In this document: piece after piece, positions 47,860-60,152 of the stretch
Layout of the letters: each line of letters begins with the position of its first letter
Position numbering within the stretch: the stretch's first letter is position 1
DNA from: Casuarina equisetifolia
Lineage: Eukaryota; Streptophyta; Magnoliopsida; Fagales; Casuarinaceae
DNA length: 64,000 nucleotides
NCBI GenBank assembly: GCA_028551475.1
Contig: CM052354.1
Location: 5,501,391 to 5,565,390, forward strand
Reading direction: 5' to 3'
Position numbers and translations under genes: made by a program
The notes under the pieces: generated by a model
Databases searched by the model: none
What the model was told of the DNA's origin: nothing
What the model saw: only the letters and a program-made list of their open reading frames with translations

Positions 47860-48900
47860 ACTACCTAAATGTGAAAAAGCAATGCTATGTGATAGTCTTT
47901 GGTGTGCATACTCCATAGTCATGTTTGTCACACTTATCACTACAACTATTATCTTCTCTTCCATATCTAGTTTAATCCTAATTTCTTGGCAAACTAATAG
48001 TTCACAAAGTTATGAGTGCTACTCAAATCAACCAAAAATTTTATCTTTTCCTTACTACCAACCACACTTCCTATTACTACCATGGTGACTTATTTTAGAA
48101 ATCCATACATAGCATTCACCAATATCTTAACATGCTCGTCACTATCTTTTGAATCACCATTTTTCTATTTCAACATATTCCACTTCTTCTCACATGACCA
48201 AGATCCTTGTAAAATGAAAAGTCTTTTAAACCTATGACCTAATACATATTTCTTGTCATAGCCAAAACATAAACCCTTATGCTTCCTTTCTTGTAATTAT
48301 GCTCTTTATAAGAACAATAGTTTTTGAGAAAACAATGTTAAAGCTAGTAAACATTGTTTTGCAAAGAAAGTTCCTAATTTCTTTTCACTGGTTCTAGGTT
48401 CATACAATCTTGCTAGTTCTACAATGTCAACCATGATTGTAGGTTTCTTAGTTGCAACTTCCACCCTAAATATTCTCCTTCAAACCACTCACAAACATTA
48501 AAACTTCTTGCTTCCTTGAGAATTCCTAACCTTAGTAACATTCTAAAAGATTGCTTATGATACTTCTTTATTGAATGAGATTGTTATAATCTAGTTAATT
48601 CTCCATACCCATTGAAGAAAATGAAAATCTCACACCCTTGTAGGATTTCTTTCTTTAAATTTTTCCATGATTGATTCCCCACTATGCTAAGCTTTAAGTA
48701 ACTTAAACCATTTCTAGGTGTTGCCCTTTAGATTCCATGTTGCACAAACCACCTTATCTCTTTCCCTTATGTGGTGAAACTTAAGGAAATGAGTTGCTTT
48801 AATGCCATTTTGTTGAGTTATTTTTGATAGGATTGTGTTAATTGCCATTGCACTAAGAAATCTTGGACATTCAAGAGAACAAACCTTTTCTTTGTTTTTT
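47860..48900 (-). mobile_element. Ty3/Gypsy gag-protease fragment
   Basis: The minus strand shows a gag knuckle-like segment (GLCFGYDKKYVLGHR, around 48240-48290) and a diverged aspartic-protease start of the LVDxxSTHNF type (around 48000-48040). This combination is typical of chromovirus-like Gypsy elements and different from the Athila-like family. It is decayed, and its borders are uncertain. Confidence 0.5.
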
Positions 48901-49399
48901 TTTCCTTCTTTTATCTATGGTGGAAGATTAGTGGGAATAAAATACACATATAGGCTTTATAAATGGAGAACGTAATTGGAATGAAATCTTAAAAAAGGAA
49001 ACTTTAACCTTTTCACAAGAAAAGTTCATACATGCCCATTATCATCATATAAAAGAGCTTATATCCCCTATTCTTGCTAACTTTCTACTACAACAATTTT
49101 TACATCAAAAGCATAGGCTAATACAAATATATCCTAACTTAAAACACATATTCTTAGTTGTTCCTTGTCCTTCTTTTTAGCAATGTACTATAGCCCTTAT
49201 TGAGCATGCTGAGTTTCCCTTTTCTCTACATTTTTTTTACTAAAGTAAGGGATTCTAGGTGAACAGAAGGACCTCCAATTGCTAATTTGGATTAAGAGCT
49301 TTTTTACACTAGCCTCTCTTTGACCTATAGAACATAGAGCCTTTATGAAAGGTATTGGTAAGAAAGAAGTTTAGACCTTGCTTTGTTAATTTGGTAGGT

Positions 49400-50433
49400 A
49401 TCTTGTTTAAACTAAGTTAGAATGTCATTTCAGGGCTAGGATAGCAATTGCCTAATAAAAGAGAGCATCTCATGAGAGAGTGAAACATGTGAAGGTGTAG
49501 TACTTTGAGTAGAAAAGTTGGATGGGTCATCTTAAAGTGTAAGAGGGATAAGTAGTCTTAGGATATCTTGAGATTTACAAGTTTTGGCTCATTTAAGACT
49601 AAAGGACATGAGACAAGCTCTTCATTAGAGGGAAAGTTAGAGATAGATGGCTTAGCTTTGGCCATAATGAGAATTGATGTGGTAGCAAGTGGAAAAACTT
49701 CCTCATTAAAGATAACATTGCATAAAATAAACACCTTACTTGCATGAAGGCTAAAAGCATCTATAGCCTTTATGCTTAGTGCTATAAGCCAAGAAAATAC
49801 AAGGGAAAAAGCATGGAAAAAACTTGTCTTGAAGAGATCTTATAAATAAGAAAATCATTGATTTTGCAAACAATCATAGGAACAAGTAATTAGCTTTTAT
49901 TGTTAAAGAGCCTTATAGGGTGATTTGATTTTCAAGATTCATCTAGGAAGTCAATTTATAAGAGATAGTATGGTAGATAGCACCTCAACCTAATACTTGT
50001 GGGGTACTTGTGTTTGTTTGATTATAGTGTGCCCTAATTCTATACCATCCTAATGTTTTCACTTTGCAACACTATTTGATTGGAAAGTATATGAAAATAA
50101 ACATTCTTGAATAAAAAAAAATCATTCATATAAGTAGAGAACTTCCTAACTTACCACCATTATCACATTGTAGAACCTTGTTAGAAAACCTAATTGGCAC
50201 TCAACCATTGTTTTAAAGATAATAAATGTCTAGTGAAGGTTTTCTTTTTCCTTCAATGGATAAAATCACACAAAATGGTATTGTTGACTATAAAGACAAT
50301 ATAAAACTTAAAATTCAACTAAAGATCAAAAAGGCTAGTCCCCACAAGTCATAGTACACCTTTTATAAATGGTTGTGCTAATTGATTATCGAAAGTGGCA
50401 AAGATAATTGAGTAATTTTACTAACTTTGTAGG
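49400..50433 (-). mobile_element. Ty1/Copia fossil, integrase part
   Basis: Minus-strand remnants of Copia integrase are the CDNGGKLGS-type motif near 50150-50190, a DLWG-type motif near 50335-50355, and the post-integrase NEEVFP-type segment near 49690-49710. It is interrupted at 50434-50438 by the gag-only element and resumes at 56521. It is decayed. Confidence 0.6.
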
Positions 50434-50438
50434 ATGAA

Positions 50439-51734
50439 TGACAATTCTATTTTTATAGAGTTATTTTACCTATTTTAGGCAATAAATAACTTTAATAATT
50501 GTGAGAAAACATTTGAACTCCTCTTTATTTACTTAAATTTATCTTGTTTATGTAGCACAAGAAGACAAGGAGAAAAGAGATGAACATGGAGAGTCTAATG
50601 CTTATTGTGTGGCAAAATTATAATATCAAGATTAAGAGAGTCAAGATGGGCTTGGGCTTTGAATGATTGTTATTAGATTTTATTGTTATTGTGTTTTCTA
50701 AATAATTAGAAAACCTAATCATATTAGGAGTTCAAAGCCTAATTAAATTAGGAGTTCAAAACCTAATTAAATTAAGAGTTCAAAACCCAATTGTTTTAGA
50801 TCTCTAAGACCTAATTCTACTAGGATAATAGTAGGTCTAAACTTAAATCCTATTTAAGAGAAGAGAAGAGGCAAAAGAAAGTGGGGGAGGAAATTAAGCA
50901 CAACTTAAGAAAGAGGCCAAGAATTCAAGGTTTTCTTAAAGAGAAGACAGAAAGGGTGACAGACTTCTTGTTCTTGGATTCAAGATGCCTTCTTTATTTC
51001 TTATTACCATTCTTCCTCATTATTTCTTTATGTTTTAGTTTACTTTTGTTAGAGCTACGATGTAACCTAATTATGATGATATGAATCTTATGATTATTAT
51101 GTTTTGCAAGATATTTTATTTATGTGAGTTATATATTATTATGCTTAATACTTTTAAGTGATTGGCCACCATTTGAATGATTTGATGTGCATGTTTGAGA
51201 CTGAGAGGTAATAATATGCAATTGCTTCTTATAATATATAACCATGAATTAAATGTGGATAGACATATACTATATTGTTTGTGTGGCTTTTGGTGATAAG
51301 ATAATCGAAAGATTTATTGTAAACTGGTAATGTTCATAGATCCTAATGCATTTGGTTTGTTTCAATTCACATATAGAAATATAATGAATTAATGAACTAA
51401 GTAGGTTTACTATACCTAGACATAGGATAGTAAATAAATTAGGAAGTTTTGCCATCACATAGATATTATCCCTCTTGCAAGCATACATAATTTACATTAG
51501 TACCTCATAGTTATAGTGAAATCGGACACTCTAACATATTTTGTGTATTTAGTTTTATTAAATTTAGTTGATTAGTTTATTCTCTATCAATTTGGATTTG
51601 TTAGATAAATTCTAGGAGTTGTTTATCGTTAGTAATTAGTTGACATAGTAATCACCAATCTCTGTGGGATGATACTTTTCTTATCATTATATTACTTGTT
51701 CGACATGTTCACTTGCATTTAAATTCACCAAACA
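50439..51734 (+). repeat. 5' LTR of the gag-only element
   Basis: It starts TGACAATTCTATTTTTATAG and ends TTCACCAAACA. It has three copies of the 24-bp subrepeat (TTAGGAGTTCAAAGCCTAAT type), where the 3' LTR has four. Confidence 0.88.
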
Positions 51735-51740
51735 AGTTTT

Positions 51741-51758
51741 TGGCACCATTGCCAAGGA
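51741..51758 (+). other. Primer binding site of the gag-only element, diverged tRNA-Asp
   Basis: TGGCACCATTGCCAAGGA lies just inside the 5' LTR. It matches the tRNA-Asp complement of the sister element at most positions. The mismatches look like C-to-T/G-to-A decay. Confidence 0.75.
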
Positions 51759-52049
51759 TTGGTTGTTTTATTGTTGATTAATATTAATACCGAATGATTT
51801 CTGGGTTTAATCTAGCTTTTATTTTCTTTTAAATTTTTTTTAATTCTTGAATATAAAAATTATTTCTTATAATTCTTGAAAAAAAAACATTTTTTCTAGT
51901 TCTTGAAAAAAAAGGAAAAAAATCATTTTTTTATTTTATTTTTGTTTTGCTTCATTATTTTTATTTTGAAAAAAAATTTTCCTTGTTAAGTTGTTATTAT
52001 GAAAGATTAAGTAACAAGGATGGAAAGATATAATGGTATATATAGACTT

Positions 52050-53610
52050 TTAAAAGACTATGTTGCACCAACATTTTGGAATGCTACATCAAGCATTAAA
52101 AGGCTTGAAATTTATCTAGCAACTTTGAGATTAAGCTAGTACTCATCTAGATGCTTCAAAACTCCTTGCAATTTAATAGGCTACCAAATGAGGATCCAAA
52201 TGCTCACATTAATGCATTCCTTGAATTCTGTGACATGATTGGAGATCATGGAGTCACAGAAAATGTTATTAGGTTAAAACTATTTCGATTTTCTCTTAAA
52301 GATATAGCTAAAAATTGGATCTCTTCACTTCCAGCAGGATTGATTACTACATGGGATGATTTGGTTCAGAAATTTCTTGGTAAGTTCTTTCCTTTTGCAA
52401 GATCTGCTAAATTGCGTAACGACATTTTCACTTTTGAGTAGATGAATAATGAATTATTGTATGAAGCTTGGGAGAGATTGAAGGAACTTTTGAGGATATG
52501 TCCAAATCATGGACTACCCACGTGGCTACAGGTACAAACTTTTTATGATGGGTGTAGTATGAATCTTCATTGTGTAATTGATACAGCTGCAGGAGAGGAC
52601 TTACATAGCAAAACACCAGAAGAGGCATTTAATTTTCTAGAGGAGATGGCATTTGATAACTATCAATGGTCTACTGAGAGACTACTAATGCATCAAGTAA
52701 GTGGAGTCCATGAAGTAGTTACCCTCGCCAACTTACGTGTAGAATTGGAAGTGTTCTTAAAGAATAGAGAATGTGAATTTTGTGGTGGAGCACATGAAAG
52801 CACAGAATGTCAAGTAGGAAACCTTTATGCTCATTATAATGATTATGCTAATTTTGTTAGGATTCCTAGCAGGTTACAAAATGATTATTACTCCAGTATG
52901 TACAATCCGGGATGGCACAACCATCAAACTTTTTCATGGAGTAACCCAAGTGAGATGAGACCGCAACCAACATTTTGGCAAATAGAAGAGGTGAAACCTA
53001 ACTTAGAAGACATGATTAGTAAGCTGGCCAACACCACACAGAACATTTCAAAAAGGACTAAAGTAAGTTTTCAAAGAAACGAAGCTTTATTCCAAAGATT
53101 AAAGGTGCAAATGAGTCAATTGATCAACATGATCTCAAAGAATCAAGAGGATTCTTGGCCTAGCGATGTGGAGAAAAGCCCTATAGATACTGTAGAGGCA
53201 ATAACCCTAACATGTGGCATGCAATTGGGAGAAGATAATGCTGACACGAACATTTTTAAAGAAACGAATAAGGATGTCAACATACAACTTGAGGAAACAC
53301 CAAGGAACAACCTTGCTCTAGTAAATCATGAGTCCTTTATGCCTCCAACTCCATCTGCCCAGAGATTCTAGCAACGCATAAAAGATAAGCAATTTTTGGA
53401 CTTCCTTGATATATCTTTAAAATTGCACATTAACATTCCTTTTGCAGATACTCCAGTTCAAATATCTAGTGGTGCAAAACTTTTGAATGAGAGACTGGAG
53501 AACAAAAGGAAGCTGGAAGTATATGAGATAGTTGTGCTTATTGAAGAATGCACAACCATCAAACGACACAAACTGTCTCTGAAATTGTTGGAGTTCCATC
53601 CTCCTTGAGC
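52050..53610 (+). mobile_element. gag-like region of the gag-only element
   Basis: It shows DPNAHINAFLEFCDMI, LKLFRFSLKDIAKNWISSLP, KFLGKFFPFARSAKLRND, a CX2CX3HX4C knuckle (CEFCGGAHESTEC) and later LHINIPFAD. All correspond to the gag part of the young element at about 33.4-34.7 kb. It is broken by several changes. There is no pol downstream. Confidence 0.8.
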
Positions 53611-55194
53611 AATAACATCCAGGATAGTTTGGCTGAAAACTATAAAGCAAGTGCTTCTTGGGAGGCAACCCAAGCAATTTCGTTTTAGTTTTTTCATTAG
53701 AAGTTTTGTCACCATCATCTCCTTAAAGCTCTACATGGATATAACCTACAATCAAGGGAGTTTTCTCATTCCTATTCCTTCATTATTATTGCTTTCTTTT
53801 GTTTTTACATTGAGGACAATGCTTCATTCAAGTTTAGGGGTAGGGAAAGAACCTTTGTGCTAAATTTGATTGAAATTTTTTTTATGTCATGATTACATCC
53901 CATGTTGTGAATTCTTGGTAATTCTTTGGAAGATATAGATTTTGTTTAAACCTACAATTGTGGTGTGAGTTAAGTGTGATTTTGATTATGTTGATCCACC
54001 TATTGAGCACTAAAAGTCCTTCATTCTTGAAATTGTGTGTATCTTTGAGAACATTCATGTGAAGTATGTGATTTTCTTAGATCTCACCTGAATCTTAGAA
54101 TTTGTTTGATTTTCTCTTGAGGTGAAATCCTAAGCTGCATCTAATTAAGAAAATGATTTAGGTCATTCTTTGGATCGTTTGACCCTTTCAAGCCAACCCT
54201 ATTTATTTATCACCAATCATCCCGCTGAACCTTGATTCTTATCCATTTTTTTTATGACACCCATTTATATATATATACCTTTAAGCCTTTGACAAATTAT
54301 CTTTTTGTCCTGCACCCTTGAATATATTGATTTTGAGGATATAAGTCTATTTAAGTGAAGAGAAGTTGAGGGGAAAGATGGAGCATGGGAAGAAATTGAT
54401 TACAATGATTAAGTGGGGCATAGTATTTCATTTGTAAAAAAAAAAAAAGAGAGAAAGAAAAGAAAAGAAAAGAAAGAAGTACAACATTTGCCCAAGAATG
54501 GAATCCTTTTATCATTTCTTATCATATTGAAGCCATTCAATGTTTTGAATTAGGCCATTAAGCATAGTAATTGAAATGATTGGCAAGATAAAAGTATAGT
54601 GACTACATGTCTAGTACTTTTACTTGTTTTATTGATGCAAGCATGATTGTGGCTTTGTAAGTATTAGAATCTAAGTGAAATCATAGCATTTTTAGACGGA
54701 AAAGAATGAGAAAAGTGATGGTAGAAAGTGACAAGAGTTTTCGATGAGATCCTAGAAAGTAATGTGTTCATGGGTGAATTAAGCTAAAATGACTTTTATC
54801 TTACCCCTAGCCCAGCCTTACATTACAAGCTTATAAAAGTCCTATTGATTTTTGGTTAGATGATTGGCTTACATTAGTGGAGAGAGGAATGAAAAGCAAA
54901 CATATGAGGTTTAGTTAAAGATTTTGAGAGGTTGCATATTAATGTGAATTTATTTGGAGTGCATATAGTTGAAAAGATGAGGACTCACATACACACACAC
55001 ACACATGTGGTCAACATAGTTAAGAGTCTATCTTATCTTATGAAACAATTATGGCGTTTGGATGAAAGCTATATTTTTCTTTGAATTATTAAGTTGAACA
55101 ATTATGGGAGAATATCATGAAGTGGTTTTGTCTAAAACATATATTGTTTATTGCTTTTGCTAGAGGACTAGCAAAATGTTAAGTTTGGAGGTTT

Positions 55195-56515
55195 TGATAA
55201 CTCTATTTTTATAGAGTTATTTTACCTATTTTAGGCAATAAATAACTTTAATAATTGTGAGAAAACATTTGAACTCCTCTTTATTTACTTAAATTTATCT
55301 TGTTTATGTAGCACAAGAAGGCAAGGAGAAAAGAGATGAACATGGAGAGCCTGATGCTTATTGTGTGGCAAAATCATAATATCAAGATCAAGAGAGTCAA
55401 GATGGGCTTGGGCTTTGAATGATTGTTATTAGATTTTATTGTTATTGGGTTTTCTAAATAATTAGAAAACCTAATCATATTAGGAGTTCAAAGCCTAATT
55501 AAATTAGGAGTTCAAAGCCTAATTAAATTAGGAGTTCAAAACCTAATTAAATTAAGAGTTCAAAACCCAATTGTTTTAGATCTCTAAAACCCAATTCTAC
55601 TAGGATAAGAGTAGGTCTAAACCTAAACCCTATTTAAGAGAAGAGAAGAAGCAAAAGAAAGAGGGGTAGGAAATTGAGCACAACTCAAGAAAGAGGCCAA
55701 GAATTCAAGGTTTTCTTGAAGAGAAGACAAAAAGGGTGACAGACTTCTTGTTCTTGGATTCAAGATGCCTTCTTTATTTCTTATTACCATTTTTTCTCAT
55801 TATTTCTTTATGTTTTAGTTTACTTTTGTTAGAGCTACGATGTAACCTAATTATGATGGTATAAATCTTATGATTATTATGTTTTGCAAGATATTTTATT
55901 TATGTGAGTTATATATTATTATGCTTAATGCTTTTAAGTGATTGGCCACCATTTGAATGATTTGATGTGCATGTTTGAGACTGAGAGGTAATAATATGCA
56001 ATTGCTTCTTATAATATATAACCATGAATTAAATGTGGATAGACATATACCATGTTGTTTGTGTGGCTTTTGGTGATAAGATAATCAAAAAATTTATTGT
56101 AAACTGGTAATGTTCATAGATCCTAATGCATTTGGTTTGTTTCAATTCACATATAGAAATATAGTGAATTAATGAACTAAGTAGGTTTGCTATACCTAGA
56201 CATAGGATAATAAATAAATTAGGAAGTTTCGCCATCATATAGATATTATCCCTCTTGCAAGCATACATAATTTACATTAGTACCTCATAGTTATGGTGAA
56301 ATCGGATACTCTAACATATTTTGTGTATTTAGTTTTATTAAATTTAGTTGATTAGTTTATTCTCTATCAATTTGGATTTGTTAGATAAATTCTAGAAGTT
56401 GTTCACTGTTAGTAATTAGTTGACATAGTAATCACCAATCTCTGTGGGACGATACTTTTCTTATCATTATATTACTTGTTCGACATGTTCACTTGCATTT
56501 AAAATTCACCGAACA
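55195..56515 (+). repeat. 3' LTR of the gag-only element
   Basis: It starts TGATAACTCTATTTTTATAG and ends TTCACCGAACA. It is preceded by the purine-rich AAGTTTGGAGG. It is one 24-bp subrepeat longer than the 5' LTR. Confidence 0.88.
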
Positions 56516-56520
56516 ATGAA

Positions 56521-57600
56521 CAAAAAGTGTTGTTGTCCTTATTAACTAAGATCTAGCCTTGTCCGCGAAGAGTTTTCAAAATGTGAGCATGAAGATGCCT
56601 CAATTATCTATCCCATGTGGTCTTTCTTGTTGCTGACTACCACAATGAGTATAGGATTGGTTTTGAAACGTGGCAAGATGTACATGTCACCTTGTCTAAA
56701 GTCCTTCAGCATGGTTCTCTTGTTGACTAAGTCCATAATATAAAAGAAACAGTTGTTATATTCAACAATACAATTGGAAATCATCAATTAATTTTGTGAT
56801 AGAAACCAAAATTTTCTACATTGTTGGTGCTACTAGTACATTGTGTATTAAAACAAGACCATTCAATAAAGAAGAAGTCATAATGTGAGAAATGCAAACT
56901 TGAACCCCATTATTGACCTAGATAGAATCAATACCAAAATAGGGTGTAGATGAGCCCAGAGACTATGTGATAGGTCACACCTTTATTCCATGACCATTCA
57001 TTTGCTCCGTATGGGTAGGTGACCTAGAGTTCAGTAAGTGCTTGAGGTGTGTCAGCCGACTAGTAACTATGTCAAACTGATATTTGCACTATAAGGCCGA
57101 AAGGTCTTTCTTGGAACAAATTCAACAAGAAACTATTGTTGCCAGAGGATTGGGTAAAGACACCTACTTAACCAACCCTGGGTTGGTTTTTTAAGTTCTT
57201 ATGCTGTGAAGCAGAGCCATTGCTCTTGCCATTCTAAGTTTAGGGATTAAAGTCACATCCTTATGAGGGGAAGCCATCACTTCCACCTCAGCCGCGTCTA
57301 CCCAAGCATCCATATGAGCATTCTCAATTTGAGAAGGAAAGTCACAGCAAAATAGGTTTCAAATGTTTGAAGCTAATAGACAACTTTGTTGTAGAAGAGA
57401 ATCGAGAGTTAAAACATAATAGACGTAATATTCTAGCAGTCACCAAGGGGTTGTTCAGTTGATCTTAGCTAGTTGAACAATCCTTAGAGCTCATTCAAAT
57501 AAGGGCTAAGTGGTTTTGGTGCCTATGTTAAGATCATTTTTAACATATTGTGGAAATTTTAAAAAGTTTAAGGTAACTTAATGACCCAAGAAATAGAGGT
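56521..57600 (-). mobile_element. Ty1/Copia fossil, protease and pre-integrase part
   Basis: The minus strand carries the pre-integrase motif (DRLRHLHAHILKTL type, about 56555-56625) and the post-protease segment of the NVLVAPT / LVSITKLIDDF type (about 56780-56850). Toward 57.5 kb there are weaker gag-like traces. It is the upstream continuation of the fossil at 49400..50433, displaced by the gag-only insertion. It is heavily decayed. Confidence 0.6.
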
Positions 57601-58950
57601 TTGAATTGAGTTTTGTGTATTATTTTCTTAACACTATTTTCTACCTATTACAAGCTTATGGTTTCCTAGGTAAGTTATGTAGACAATAGGGTTTCTAGTG
57701 AGTGATGAATTAAGATTGTATGCAATGAAAACAGAGCAGATAGCAAATAAATTAATCAAACAATAGAGGCTATGATTCATTCAAAACGTAAGTGCGGTTT
57801 GACAGAATAATACTCATCCAATTGAAACATAAGTAAGGGTTTGAGCATGCAGAAACTGTTTAGAGGAGGTTTGAAGAGTAGACTTTGTGAGTGTTAAACG
57901 AAAAAAAAAGAAAGCATAAATTGATGCGATTTGGGTGTCCGGCAATCAATTTTTAACTAGAACAATTACAAGAAGCAAGTAACAAGATATTGAAGGGATT
58001 TCTCAAAATTTCGAGTTGCAAGAAAGTAAAATAGGGTAGACCAAATTGGAAACAAGACAATCAAAGGATTTCTCGAAATGTAGAAATGCACAAAAATAAA
58101 TTTGCAAGGAAATTTAAATGAAGAAAATGTAAAAAGGAATTTAGAGATATAGGAATTTAACTTTTCAAGGAAATAAAGGTATAACATAAAAGTCTGAAAC
58201 GTAAAGAGCAAGAAATTTAAAGATTTGAAAATTAAAAGCTTAAAATAAGGACATGAAATTTAAAGAACAAGAAAAGTAAAGGCAGAAATCTAAAATGATT
58301 TTTTTTTAAAAAAAAAAGCTCTTCTTAAAGGTTCATCTTTGGGTTCATTTTTTATCTAAGGTGTTTACCAAAGAGTTTATGGTCTTTATTTATAGAGAGC
58401 TAAGACACAAAAAAAAAATCATTAAATGTGGTCAATGGAGATCTTTTGGAACTTACAAAGCACTAAAATTGGTTCTTTTTTTAAAAAAAAAAAAACTAAG
58501 AAGATAATAAATATAGCATTTAGAAATAGTAAAAATAAAATAAATGATGTTGCCACTTTGTCAAGATTGTTTCCTGAATGTAACTACTTTGGAAACTTAT
58601 CTAATATGCACTGGAACTGGTATTCTTATCCTTTAACTAGTTGGATTGGACTGGATTGGACTTGTAGTGTGATTGGAATTAGACTCATCCACATTTCAGG
58701 AAAATATTTGAGACTTTGATGGGTTTGTAAGAGATGATCGTGAGGTAGTTTTATATAGAATGAGACCTTTGATTGACTGAGAAACTTACTTTGTTCTTGT
58801 TGGGAATTGCTATATTTATCTCATCTTGAATTTGTAACTGCGGTGGTGCACTCTAAATAACATTGCACTGCCTCTCTGTCTCTCCCTTTCTAGATGCTTA
58901 TGATATTTTTCATCGATTTAGATTTTTCTGAAAGAAACTTGCGAAGAATG
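57600..58950. other. AT-rich intergenic sequence; nothing recognised
   Basis: Runs of A (57900-57910, 58305-58316, 58409-58417, 58481-58494) and short ORFs without family resemblance. The stretch around 58640-58665 has a small TTGGATTGGACTGGATTGGAC repeat. Confidence 0.4.
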
Positions 58951-58979
58951 GAGAAGTTTAGGTTAGGTGAGTAAACCAT

Positions 58980-59830
58980 TATTGGTTGGAAAATTCAACT
59001 CTTATTGAATTGGAGAATCTACTAGCCAACCAAGAGGCTTTGGACAGACAGATGTCTAAGGTCTCAATTGAGGATTATGTACCCTCTTCAGAAAAGGGGA
59101 AAAAAAAATTGGTCCAATAGAAATAAATGGTGCAAGCACTGGAGATGGCAAACAAAGGAAAAGTAATGAAAATTGGCAAAAGTGACCGGAAAGCATGAGT
59201 ACTCAAGTTGGGGCAGCTCGTCAAGATTGAGGTAAAGAAAACAATGAAAATAAGAACAACCGAAGACAGAGTGGCAAGTATTACGCTTGTGCCAAAGTAA
59301 GTCAATTTGCCGAAGACTACCGATTCAAACAAGTAGAAAGGAATTTCGTAACTTGTACATAAAAGGTGAACCACCAATGAAGAAGAATGGAGTTGTCAAG
59401 CATCTGTTGTAGTACAGAAGCAAGAAGAGCTCGCAGCTGCGTGCACAACCGACTCAGATGATGAAGCGGCTTTACTCACAGTAAACAACAAATAATCAAC
59501 TACGTTTATGATTGGATCAAGGTGTTCATGTCATATGGTTGGAGATCAAGACAATTTTTGAAGCGCATCAGAGTGTACAAGCGGACGAGTAGTTGTCATC
59601 GTAGGCAGCTCAAGGTTGCTAGTTAACCACGTTGGTAAGACAAAAATAACACTTTAGCTTTGTTCACAAGTTGAACTGCAAGACATGTATCACGTGTAAG
59701 GAGTGAAGAAAAACTTGTTCTAGATAGCATAAATTGCATACGCGGGCAACTGTGTGGTGTTTGGCCCAAAAGACATCAAGGTATCCTGTAGTCTGAGAAT
59801 CTCTAGTACACGTGTCAATGAGGGTTCATC
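58980..59830 (+). mobile_element. Ty1/Copia gag-protease fossil
   Basis: The plus strand shows LIELENLLANQEALDRQM (gag C-terminus), a knuckle-like YYACAKVSQFAEDYRFK, then a protease start (MIGSRCSCHMVGDQDNF) and the following LLVNHVGKTKITL and VVFGPKDIKV segments. The order and spacing match Copia gag-protease. It is on the opposite strand from the other Copia fossils. It has several breaks, and no LTR was recognised. Confidence 0.7.
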
Positions 59831-60152
59831 TTCATGATGTTAGCCCCAAACAGCATAAGTGAACAAAACCAAAGACTGGGACGCCTAATTTGTACCATGT
59901 GCAGATATTATTACCTTGAAGCCTGTTTTCTTAAAAAGATTCAGAATTGGTTGATTATCCTATCATCCCATTCGCATTTCATGATTAGCAAGCTAATCAG
60001 TATGATCATCTACTTTTATATTGCAGGTTCTTCAAAGTATCAAGGGTGTCAATAAAAGAGGGAGTATTTACACCTAGGAGTTGAAATGAAGTTCGAACAA
60101 CTTATTCAGGTTGCATTGGGTGATACTTGTACAACATTCATCCTATCTACAC

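Larger units (their letters stand above)
50439..56515 (+). mobile_element. Gag-only (non-autonomous) Athila-like element, TSD ATGAA
   Basis: A 6.08-kb element between two ATGAA repeats (50434-50438 and 56516-56520). LTRs of 1296 bp (50439..51734) and 1321 bp (55195..56515) belong to the same family as the element at 26735..36586. The interior carries a gag-like region (about 52.05-53.6 kb) and the non-coding 3' region, but no recognisable protease, RT, RNase H or integrase. It could only have moved with help from a related element. LTR identity is about 97 percent by eye (about 40 differences), so it is roughly three times older than the minus-strand element. Its gag region is itself broken. 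Confidence 0.88.

Noticed and set aside
47831-48237. Two overlapping plus-strand frames of 73-85 codons
   Set aside because: They are antisense to a Gypsy gag-protease fragment. No host family was recognised.
58426-58719. 97-codon plus-strand frame (MWSMEIFWNLQ...)
   Set aside because: No recognised domain, it includes poly-Lys from an A run, and it sits in AT-rich spacer between transposon fossils.
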